Assembly (NCBI RefSeq): GCF_002803845.1
Contig: NZ_CP024985.1
Location: forward strand, 8,443,501 to 8,507,500
DNA length: 64,000 nt
DNA from: Streptomyces lavendulae subsp. lavendulae
GTDB lineage: Bacteria > Actinomycetota > Actinomycetes > Streptomycetales > Streptomycetaceae
Reading direction: 5' to 3'
Below the pieces are notes generated by a model, which worked only from the letters and a program-made list of their open reading frames with translations, did no database searches and was not told the origin of the DNA. Below are positions 8,987 to 15,972 of this stretch, piece by piece; the first letter of the stretch is position 1; each line of letters opens with the position of its first letter. The position numbers were made by a program, and so were the translations under genes.

Positions 8987-9896
8987 GGTCCGTCTTCAAA
9001 AGATCGTTCGATGGTGGATCATGTTTTCGTGATTCGTCGCCATGAACTGACTGATGTCGAGTGGGAGTTGCTGGCTCCGCTGATACCGAGTGCGGGCAGG
9101 GGCCGGCCTCGGGCGGAGGACCGTCGGGTGATCAACGGGATGGTCTACAAGATCCGGACCGGGGTTTCCTGGCGTGACCTGCCGGAACGTTACGGCCCGT
9201 GGAAGTCGGTCTACACGCGCTTCCGCCGCTATGCCATCGACGGTGTGTTCACCCGGGCACTGCAGCAGATCCAGGCCCAGGCCGACGCAGCCGGTGACAT
9301 CGATTGGCTGGTCCAGATCGACTCCACCATTGTCCGCGCCCACCAGCACGCCGCCGCCACCGGCCGAAAAAGGGGGAAGCACCGGACGGACGAACCGGAC
9401 GATCACGCCCTCGGCCGATCCCGAGGAGGCCTGACTGCCGAAATCCCTCTCGCCTGCGACGGCCGCGGTCGGCCCCTGGCCGTCCTGCTGACCCCGGGGC
9501 AACGGCATGACGGCGTCTGCGTGAGGCCTCTGCCCGGACGCATCCGAGTACCCCGCACCGGCCGGCCCCGCTGCCGACCGGACCACGTCATCGCCGACAA
9601 GGCCTACAGCTCACGCGGCTTCCGCGCCTACCTGCGACGACGCGGCATCGGACACACCATCCCGGAGAAGAACGACCAGAAGATGCACCGCCGCAACCGA
9701 GGCCGCCGAGGTGGCCGACCGACAGCATTCGACAGCAGGATCTACCGCCGCCGCAACACCGTCGAACGCTGCTTCAGCCAACTCAAAGGCTTCCGCGGCA
9801 TCGCCACCCGCTACGAGAAAACCGCCACCTCCTACGAAGCAGCGGTCACACTCGCATCACTTCTGCTCTGGGCAAGATCAATTTGAAGACGGACCC
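8986..9896 (+). mobile_element. IS5-family (IS427-group-like) insertion sequence
   Basis: A 911-bp intact element with perfect 15-bp inverted ends, GGGTCCGTCTTCAAA, flanked by a TA duplication (8984-8985 and 9897-9898) in a CTAG target. The target is the TAG stop codon of the GAF-ANTAR gene; the stop is preserved on both sides. Confidence 0.9.
9011..9886 (+). CDS. IS5-family DDE transposase
   Basis: A 291-residue uninterrupted transposase. It has an N-terminal DUF4096-type helical domain (RRHELTDVEWELLAPLIP) followed by the DDE catalytic residues: Asp in QIDSTIVRAHQH, Asp in VIADKAYSS and Glu in RRNTVERCFSQLK. Many IS427-group elements need a frameshift between two ORFs, whereas this one is a single ORF. 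The stop lies inside the right inverted repeat. Probably active. Confidence 0.9.
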   Translation: MVDHVFVIRRHELTDVEWELLAPLIPSAGRGRPRAEDRRVINGMVYKIRTGVSWRDLPERYGPWKSVYTRFRRYAIDGVFTRALQQIQAQADAAGDIDWLVQIDSTIVRAHQHAAATGRKRGKHRTDEPDDHALGRSRGGLTAEIPLACDGRGRPLAVLLTPGQRHDGVCVRPLPGRIRVPRTGRPRCRPDHVIADKAYSSRGFRAYLRRRGIGHTIPEKNDQKMHRRNRGRRGGRPTAFDSRIYRRRNTVERCFSQLKGFRGIATRYEKTATSYEAAVTLASLLLWARSI

Positions 9897-9940
9897 TAGT
9901 TCGATCGGTGGCTTGCGCGGGTGGTGTGTGAGGGCAGCTG

Positions 9941-9968
9941 GTCCTGGCTTCCGGGGAAACCAGGACCG
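9941..9968 (+). terminator. Hairpin downstream of GAF-ANTAR/IS5
   Basis: GGTCCTGG at 9941-9948 pairs with CCAGGACC at 9961-9968 across a 12-base loop. There is no U-tract, as is common in Streptomyces. It lay just past the GAF-ANTAR stop codon before the IS inserted. Confidence 0.5.
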
Positions 9969-10070
9969 GTGTGGGGCCGGCTCGGGAACGGCCTCGCGAG
10001 GGATGCGCCCGTTTCAACGACGCCGGCTCAGTGCGGCAATGCCGCCATGCGGGGGAAAGCTGGGCGGGTC

Positions 10071-10469
10071 TTACCGGGGCAGGACGGCGCGTATGGTCTT
10101 GCCGCCGGACGGCCAGCGGGTGACCGTCGTGGCGCGGGCGAGGCGGTTGACCATGGGCCGGCCGAGACCCCCGGTGCCGCCGTTCAGATCGGGGGTGCGC
10201 ATCCGCGGCGTCTGCGGGCTGGTGTCGTGGACGGCCACCTCGATGCTGTCCGGGTGCGCGGTCAGAGCCAGGGCGAAGGTGCCGCCTGCATGGCGCAGGG
10301 CGTTGGTGACGAGTTCCGAGACGACCAGGACCACCGTGTCGGCGGTCTCAGCTGCGGGCGGGCGTACGAGACGGTCGAGGAAGTCCCGGGTGCCCCCGCG
10401 GGCGCCGGCGACGGAGGCAGCGGAGCGAGCGGTTGCGAGGTTGACGCTCGTGGTGTCCATGAGGTTCAC
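10071..10469 (-). CDS. Anti-sigma-factor-like ATP-binding protein (HATPase, RsbW type)
   Basis: A 132-residue single-domain histidine-kinase-like ATPase. The N-box is VVSELVTNALRHAGG near residue 52, the G1 box is VAVHDTSPQTPRM near 78, and the G2 loop is GGTGGLGRPMVNRLA near 96. Such proteins bind and phosphorylate anti-anti-sigma factors, or act as partners of DUF397/XRE modules in Streptomyces; neither partner gene is adjacent. The start is GTG 10469 or ATG 10460; the latter has AGG about 9 bases upstream. Confidence 0.8.
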   Translation of the reverse strand: MNLMDTTSVNLATARSAASVAGARGGTRDFLDRLVRPPAAETADTVVLVVSELVTNALRHAGGTFALALTAHPDSIEVAVHDTSPQTPRMRTPDLNGGTGGLGRPMVNRLARATTVTRWPSGGKTIRAVLPR

Positions 10470-10712
10470 CCTGGTCTCTGGATCGGCAATGCCCGCTGGA
10501 GCCCGCGTGGTGCTTGCGCCTTGGGCTGTGGCGGGTAATCCAGTGACGGCCCCACGGCGCCTGTCCGGGTCGTTGTTCGAGGCCGATTACCTGATCGGCG
10601 AGCGCATGGAAATCTGTGTCGGCCGGAGTAGACATTGGGTGGTGGTGTGGTTATGGTTTCTCCCGTAGCCAAGAAGGACCGCAGGGCCTGGCAGAGACGA
10701 ACTGCCGGGCAG

Positions 10713-11341
10713 CAGTACACGCAGTTGCAGTTCGCAGGACGGTGCGGTGACGGAGTTTCGAAGCCAGGGTTGTTGCAGGACGGCGACGGGACTGGTGACC
10801 GGACCGGGTGGCCCGCAGTGATCAGGGGCCGCCGTGAGCAGTACCGCAGTTGCAGTACCCGTAGTAGGTGCAGTTGGCAGTACCCAGCAGTGAGATCAGT
10901 GAGTGGTACCTCGGTGAAGGCGTCGGCTGCGGGCGCGCGCACCGGGAGGTTCGGCGGTGGGGTTCTAAGCCAGAGCAGATGCAGGATGGGCGACGGGGCT
11001 GGCTGCCGAAGTGGCGCTGTGAGAGGCCACCAGCAGTACAAAGCGGTTCGCAGTAGAGGCAGTACCAGCAGTTCGCAGTATCAGCAGTACGCAGTTCCCG
11101 TTTGGTAAGTGATTGATCCAGAGGGAAGAACGGAGGAGCCGAGCGCCATCAGGATCGCCCGGGCGAGCAGTACGGAGCCCGGGTACCGCAGGACATCGAT
11201 AGTGAGGTGGTCTCCGGTCACGCATCCGCGATCCCCGCACCCCCGACAGCATCCAGGTCGGGTAGGCGGAAACAGAAGGCCGGCGCAGCATCAGGGCCGG
11301 CAGATGGTGTAGCAGTTCCTTCGGGGCCCGGGTGCCAGTAC
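10713..11341 (+). repeat. Cluster of CAGTAC hexamers and a duplicated module
   Basis: Nine copies of CAGTAC, all on the + strand, start at 10713, 10839, 10853, 10878, 11034, 11060, 11085, 11168 and 11336. They are interspersed with several GCAGTT copies. Two longer blocks beginning AAGCCAG and containing GCAGGA, GCGACGGG and CTGG (about 10761-10800 and 10968-11002) also resemble each other, so a larger module is duplicated. The 860-bp interval between the ATPase gene and MerR holds no convincing gene. It may be a multi-site regulatory region; the binding protein is unknown. Confidence 0.55.
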
Positions 11342-11355
11342 GGCACCCGGGCCCC
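11323..11355. promoter_or_regulatory. Perfect 14-bp hairpin ahead of the MerR gene
   Basis: GGGGCCCGGGTGCC (11323-11336) pairs perfectly with 11342-11355 around an AGTAC loop that contains the last CAGTAC hexamer. It could be a terminator or operator. It overlaps the first possible GTG start of the MerR frame, which argues that translation starts later. Confidence 0.55.
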
Positions 11356-11718
11356 TCCACGCGTTCCACAGAGAGCTGCAATGACAGCAGCGACACGTAC
11401 GGCCGTCTCGATGACGACGACTACCCCGCCTACACCATGGGCCGGGCCGCAGAAATGCTCGGCACCACCCAAGGCTTCCTCCGCGCCATCGGAGAGGCCT
11501 GCCTCATCACCCCGCTCCGATCCGCCGGCGGACACCGCCGCTACTCCCGCTACCAGCTGCGCATCGCCGCCCGCGCCCGGGAACTCGTCGACCAGGGCAC
11601 CCCCGTCGAGGCCGCCTGCCGCATCGTCATCCTCGAAGACCAGCTCGAAGAAGCCCAGCACCTCAACGTCGGATACCGCCGCGCCGCCGAATCAGCGAAT
11701 CCGACGGCCGCAGCCTGA
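11332..11718 (+). CDS. MerR-family transcriptional regulator (small)
   Basis: A small MerR-type DNA-binding protein. YPAYTMGRAAEMLGTTQGFL is the helix-turn-helix, and RSAGGHRRYSRYQLRIA is the winged second half. A short helix (VEAACRIVILEDQLEEAQ) follows instead of an effector domain. The start is uncertain: GTG 11332 lies in a hairpin, family members seem to begin near NDSSDTYGRLDDDDY at about 11381, and the nearest ATG there is out of frame. Its place 240 bp before a cspA gene on the same strand is common in Streptomyces and suggests shared regulation. Confidence 0.75.
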   Translation: MPVRHPGPSTRSTESCNDSSDTYGRLDDDDYPAYTMGRAAEMLGTTQGFLRAIGEACLITPLRSAGGHRRYSRYQLRIAARARELVDQGTPVEAACRIVILEDQLEEAQHLNVGYRRAAESANPTAAA

Positions 11719-11846
11719 GCGCCTTCCGGCCTTCAGCGGATATGCGCGCAACTGGCCAAGCCGCGACGTGTACAGCTTTGCTGTGGTGACAGCATGTGCG
11801 GACGTGTACCGTCTGCGTCAGCTGTCGTGGTTCGGAAGTTCCCTTT

Positions 11847-11871
11847 GCCCACGCCTCGGCGTGGGCGTTTT
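11847..11871 (+). promoter_or_regulatory. Hairpin plus U-run in the csp 5' region
   Basis: GCCCACGCC (11847-11855) pairs with GGCGTGGGC (11858-11866) across a 2-base loop and is followed by GTTTTG. It lies 85 bp upstream of the csp start codon. It could terminate MerR transcription or be a structured csp leader. Confidence 0.5.
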
Positions 11872-11956
11872 GCTGTGCTGTGCCGCAGGAACCAGGGCGA
11901 TCACCTCCGCTTTCCGCATGTCGTGGAAGGCGTTCATCGACTGGAAGGCATGAGAC

Positions 11957-12160
11957 ATGGCTACGGGAACTGTGAAGTGGTTCAACGCGGAGAAGGGCTT
12001 TGGCTTCATCGCCCAGGACGGCGGCGGCCCCGACGTCTTCGCCCACTATTCCGCGATCAACTCCTCGGGCTTCCGCGAGCTGCAGGAGGGCCAGGCCGTG
12101 ACGTTCGACGTCACCCAGGGCCAGAAGGGCCCCCAGGCGGAGAACATCACCCCCGCCTGA
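11957..12160 (+). CDS. Cold-shock protein, CspA type
   Basis: A 67-residue single cold-shock domain, the usual length. RNP1 is KGFGFIAQ and RNP2 is DVFAHYSAI; the N-terminus MATGTVKWFNAEKGFG is classical. It is an RNA/ssDNA chaperone of the cytoplasm. GGAAGG lies 8 bases before ATG 11957. A structured leader upstream and a strong terminator hairpin downstream frame a single-gene unit. Confidence 0.95.
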   Translation: MATGTVKWFNAEKGFGFIAQDGGGPDVFAHYSAINSSGFRELQEGQAVTFDVTQGQKGPQAENITPA

Positions 12161-12170
12161 CCCCGGATAC

Positions 12171-12208
12171 GGCAATGGCCGCACGGAGGACTCCGTGCGG
12201 CCATTGCC
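12171..12208 (+). terminator. Terminator hairpin after csp
   Basis: An 18-bp perfect stem (12171-12188 with 12191-12208) with a 2-base loop starts 10 bp past the csp stop codon. There is no U-run. Confidence 0.85.
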
Positions 12209-12341
12209 GGCAACCCCCCGCAGAGTCATCGGCTCACGCTCACCTGCTCGCCGCGATCGTCGAGCTTGGCGGGTGGCTGGAGCTCTCAGCTACCTGATAA
12301 CGGGCGCTTCAGGGGCGCGGTCACCCCAGAAGGCTGCGCGG

Positions 12342-12731
12342 TCAGCGCCGCCTGCCGCCGATGCGGCGGTCGTCGGCGAGTGCGGTCAGCGGGCCGAACT
12401 CGCGGGCAAGCTGGTTCCACGTCAGAACCTCGCCACAGCGGGCCGGGAACTCCTTCGGGTTGAACTCGGGCATGGTCCAGGTGCCAGTGCCCCGGTCCCG
12501 CAGCCACAGGTCCCCTTCACCGTCGACCACAGTCGGCGGGACCGGTACGGGCTCGGCCTGATCGGTGGGCTCCCAGGTGACCCGGCCCGGGTGGGAAACG
12601 CGGCGCAGCTCGGTGGTGGCCAGCCGCGCGGCCAAGTCCCGGGTGGACTCTTCGGCGTCCTTGACCGACGCGAGTCGGAATGCGTCGTCAAGTACGGGCA
12701 GGGCTGGATTCTTGCTGCGCTTTGAACTCAT
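12342..12731 (-). CDS. Hypothetical protein
   Basis: A 129-residue soluble protein, MSSKRSKNPALPVLDDAFRL at the N-terminus. It has a run of charged helices (DAEESTRDLAARLATTEL), then an aromatic stretch (GEGDLWLRDRGTGTWTMPEF). ATG 12731 has GGAGG 10 bases upstream. I do not recognise a family. The C-terminal LTWNQLAREFGPLTALADDR looks helical. It is the last feature on this strand before the csp terminator. Confidence 0.6.
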   Translation of the reverse strand: MSSKRSKNPALPVLDDAFRLASVKDAEESTRDLAARLATTELRRVSHPGRVTWEPTDQAEPVPVPPTVVDGEGDLWLRDRGTGTWTMPEFNPKEFPARCGEVLTWNQLAREFGPLTALADDRRIGGRRR

Positions 12732-13089
12732 ACGGTAACTACCTCCGGTGGGGGGCGTCACATCCGTTATGGCACCCCGTAGTGGAACACGGTATCCGAG
12801 GCGGGAGTCGGGCCGGCTACGACCACTGTCCAGGTGGAGGGGCTGGCACACCGGGCGGTGGGGCTAGGTGGTGAGCTGGTCCTGGACGTGGCGCAACCCG
12901 TGGTGGTAGCGCTCAGATATGGCGGTCCGGGTCTGAGAAGGTGAGGCCGCCGGGGCGAGCGGACGTCGGGCCGGGGCGGGTGCCTTTCAGGTGCCGTGGT
13001 CCATTCGGTGTGTGCGGTGATGATGCGTCGTGCCCGTTCCGGCGGCCGGCCGAGCGGTCGACCGGGGAGGATCGGGCGGGCCGGAGGCC

Positions 13090-13815
13090 ACCAGGCTTGT
13101 TCGGTGGGCCTGATCCACAGCTCGCCGATGGAGGCGTGGCGGGGCCGCGTGACCCTGTACGCGACGCCGTTGGCGATGTCCTCGGGGGCGAGGAACTCGA
13201 CCACCCCGAGGAGAGGAGTAATCATCTCGTCCTGGATCACGGGCCTGTTGTGCAGGGCCAGTTCGGTGTGCACACCACCGGGCTCCAGGACACCGACGCG
13301 GACGTGCCGCTGGGTGACTTCCTGGCTCAGGGACTCGGCGAAGCCGTTCACCCCGAACTTGGTGAGGTTTTAGACGCCGAGGCCGTTCATCGCGACGCGG
13401 CCAGTGACACAGCTGATGTCGGCGACCCGGCGCGGCCCGTCCTCCGCGGCCTTGAGCAGGTGCGGGAGGGCGACGCGGGTGGTGTAGAGCAGGCCCTGGA
13501 CATTAACGGCGATCATGCGCTCCCACTCCTCGGCGTCCGCGCCGACGACGGGACCCAGCAGCATCAGGCCGGGATTGTTCACCGGAGTGTCCAGCCGGCC
13601 GAAGCGCTCGACAGTCTGCTCCACTGCAGCCTCGGCTTGGATGCGGTCGGTGATGTCGGCTTCCACCACCGTCGCGGTGCCGCCAGCCTTCTCGATCTCG
13701 GCGGCGGTGCTGTCCAGACGGTCTCGCGCCGGGCCACCAGCGCCACGGCCGCACCGTGCCCGGCGAGCTGGCCTCCACGCGGCGACGGCCTGTCGCACAG
13801 CGGCCAGACCCAAGT
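13090..13815 (-). pseudogene. Short-chain dehydrogenase with nonsense codon at the catalytic Tyr
   Basis: An SDR protein is readable as ALVARRE in one frame, then after a one-base shift near 13720 LDSTAAEIEKAGGTATVVEA, DTPVNNPGLMLLGPV, ADISCVTGRVAMNGLGV, a TAA stop, and directly in the same frame NLTKFGVNGFAESLSQEV. The expected catalytic motif is Y-N-L-T-K, so the stop at about 13370-13372 replaces the active-site Tyr codon (TAC to TAA). The glycine-rich nucleotide motif at the N-terminus is missing. C-terminal sequence ends with IRPTEQAW near 13090. Confidence 0.8.
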
Positions 13816-14178
13816 TCGGTCTCTCGGGTTCGGAACCGCGGTGGGAGAGACAGTGATGGTCCGGTGCTGCACCGCCGAGCAGATGCGGCACTTCACGGAC
13901 TCCGTCACCGAGATGGTCGATCGAGGCCGCGCGCTCAGACAGCTGTACGCCCACCAGGAGGAGCCCCCGCACCGCACCCGGTGCGCGAGGATGACCAGCG
14001 GGCGCATCAACCCCATCAGCCCCGCCTGCACCACGGGCGAGAGGCTGGCCGCTGAGCGCACCGTGATGCTGAGACCCCAGAGCACCCTGCTGCGGACGCT
14101 GGGCACCGACCGTGCGGTGCACTGCCGGTGGCAGTGCGGCGGTTGCTGGTAGTTGAAGGGCGCTCGTTGGCCTCGCGT
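13816..14178. other. No recognisable gene
   Basis: A 360-bp interval. A minus-strand frame contains a hydrophobic stretch (VVQAGLMGLMRPLVILAH), but I see no start signal or family; it may be decayed 5' flank of the SDR pseudogene. Confidence 0.35.
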
Positions 14179-14212
14179 CCCTGCCGGAGCGGCAGTGTCT
14201 GCTCCGGCAGGG
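14179..14212 (-). terminator. Terminator hairpin after the lipoprotein gene
   Basis: A 12-bp perfect stem, CCCTGCCGGAGC (14179-14190) with its complement at 14201-14212, sits 50 bp beyond the stop of the lipoprotein gene. Confidence 0.7.
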
Positions 14213-14264
14213 GCGCTGGCATCATCGACCCGTGATGCGAGGCTTTCCGTAGTGTGTGGCCGGC

Positions 14265-15149
14265 TCAGTACCAGCCGATGATGTCCACGTCCATGCCAGG
14301 GTTCGGGCCGCTTCCCACAGGCTTGTCTGTGTCGTCGGTGAGTGTTTCGAAAGCGAGCTGCGGTTCGCCGGTTGCGCCGTTCGCCTTGAGGAACCAGCCG
14401 CTGCCGTTGTAGATCAGCGTCTTGGTTCCGTCTGGGCTGGTCGCCTGCCCGCCTCGCTCAGGGTGCACAGGGGCGGGCCGCTTGACGACCTTGCCGTCGG
14501 CTGTGAGGTCCCACAGGAGTTCGCTTCTGCCGCCGAAGAAACTTCCCTGGTCCAGGGTCGCTTCCTCGGTGAGCTGGTCGGGTGACGAGGGATCGGCCGA
14601 GTACACCTTCTCGTCATTGGCCAGGGCGAAGATCCTCTTGCCGTCAGCACTGAAGCGGGGCTGGCGGTAGGCGCGCTTACCGCCGTTGAAGGTGGGCTTG
14701 CCGCCGATCTTCACGCCTGGGGTCTCGTCGTACGCAGAGGTGATCGTAGAGCCGGTGAAGCTGCCCACGAACAGGTCGCCGTCCTTGACCCAGGCGTGCC
14801 GCTTCCAGTCCGGCGAGAAGCTGTAGCGCTTCCACGGGTTCTTCTCGGAGTACTGCGGCAGCGTCGTACTGAAGGTCTCCTTGCCCGTCGACGGATCGTA
14901 GAAGGCCAGCAGGGTGAGGTTGCCGCTGGTGAGTGAGCCGAGGCCCTTGGCGACTGGCGCGTCCAGCGTCTTCTTTCCGTCCGGCGTCGAGGTTGCCTGG
15001 GTGGACTGCGGCGCCTGTCCGGCTTGGGGATTGTCCGATGATCCTCCTGCGCCACAGGCGGTGGCACCCATGGCCAACAGCGATACCACGGCGGCGGAGC
15101 GCAGCCCCGTTCGCCACGGCACGCCCGGCTTGCTTAATGAAAACAACAT
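14265..15149 (-). CDS. Secreted lipoprotein with propeller-like repeats
   Basis: A 294-residue protein. It begins with a signal peptide (LRSAAVVSLLAMGATACGAG) whose Cys near residue 32 is a plausible lipobox. A Gln/Ser/Thr-rich spacer follows, then segments such as YSFSPDWKRHAWVKDGDLFV, QPRFSADGKRIFALANDEKV and ATSPDGTKTLIYNGSG, which look like PD40/TolB-type beta-propeller blades. ATG 15149 has GGAGG 7 bases upstream. No enzyme motif is visible. It is encoded downstream of the propeller-nuclease gene on the same strand and could act at the same surface. Confidence 0.7.
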   Translation of the reverse strand: MLFSLSKPGVPWRTGLRSAAVVSLLAMGATACGAGGSSDNPQAGQAPQSTQATSTPDGKKTLDAPVAKGLGSLTSGNLTLLAFYDPSTGKETFSTTLPQYSEKNPWKRYSFSPDWKRHAWVKDGDLFVGSFTGSTITSAYDETPGVKIGGKPTFNGGKRAYRQPRFSADGKRIFALANDEKVYSADPSSPDQLTEEATLDQGSFFGGRSELLWDLTADGKVVKRPAPVHPERGGQATSPDGTKTLIYNGSGWFLKANGATGEPQLAFETLTDDTDKPVGSGPNPGMDVDIIGWY

Positions 15150-15365
15150 TCACTTCCTCCGTCGTTTTGCGGCCTTGTCTCGCCGCTCGGCCCTTGGCAG
15201 GACCCTTGAGGGTGGATTCCGGCGCCTTCCCGCTCCAGGTGGCCGGATGCCTTTTCCGGCCGCAGAACGTCGTGGTGCCGATGGTGCGGACTGGAGCGGC
15301 GTTTCAGGCTGCCCTGCGTGTCTTTCGCGCCATGGGGGCGGGGAAACGCTTGCTGTGTCATGCGG

Positions 15366-15749
15366 TCACGGGGCCGGGGGGTAGCTCGGCGGTGGCGGAT
15401 AGTGGGGCGTTCGATCGGGCCTGGACAGCGCCAGCCGCAGCAGGGCGGCGACAGCCCCAGGTCCCACGGCCATAGCCGCAAAGACGACGGGCATCCACCG
15501 AGGTGAGATCGCATCATTGTTCCTGTACGCCTCGGCGGCGTCGCTTGTCATGACCCCTGAGGGCCGCTCGTCATCCGATGCGTAGTCTCCCGTGTGCTGT
15601 ACTCCGTAGTAGGCCGCGAACGCGACGGTCAGGATCGAGACGCACAGCACGATCCCGAGCCAAAGGCGTCGCGCGGACGGGTTCCGCATGGGGATCAGGG
15701 CAAGTAACAGCCACGGAACAGCTAGAAAGACAAGAGCGGTCAGAGCCAT
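15366..15749 (-). CDS. Small two-pass membrane protein
   Basis: A 127-residue protein with a hydrophobic N-terminal helix (MALTALVFLAVPWLLLALIP), a second helix (LWLGIVLCVSILTVAFAAYY), an extracytoplasmic loop and a third hydrophobic stretch (MPVVFAAMAVGPGAVAALLR), and a short Pro-rich tail. ATG 15749 is preferred over an upstream start because the membrane segment begins there. I recognise no family. It lies between the lipoprotein and the propeller-nuclease genes on the same strand, so an immunity or accessory role is possible but unproven. Confidence 0.6.
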   Translation of the reverse strand: MALTALVFLAVPWLLLALIPMRNPSARRLWLGIVLCVSILTVAFAAYYGVQHTGDYASDDERPSGVMTSDAAEAYRNNDAISPRWMPVVFAAMAVGPGAVAALLRLALSRPDRTPHYPPPPSYPPAP

Positions 15750-15972
15750 GTGTTCCCCAAATTCACTTAGTTGCAAGGGAGTTGCACAGTCCCCATACTG
15801 CGGTAGTTCTCGTCGTGATGCATCGCGATGGGACACCGCATGTGGAGCGGCAGGTGGGCTTCGCCGCGCGCACCTCCCGCCTCCCTGTGTGTGGACCCGC
15901 CGCTGAAGCTGGAGTTCATCGCGCGCAGGAGGTCCTCGATGAGCAGCAAGCGGAAGGTGGGGCCGGTTGAGT

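Noticed and set aside
10713..11100. CAGTAC array as plasmid replication iterons
   Set aside because: No replication initiator gene or AT-rich melting region is nearby; a regulatory array is the more modest reading.
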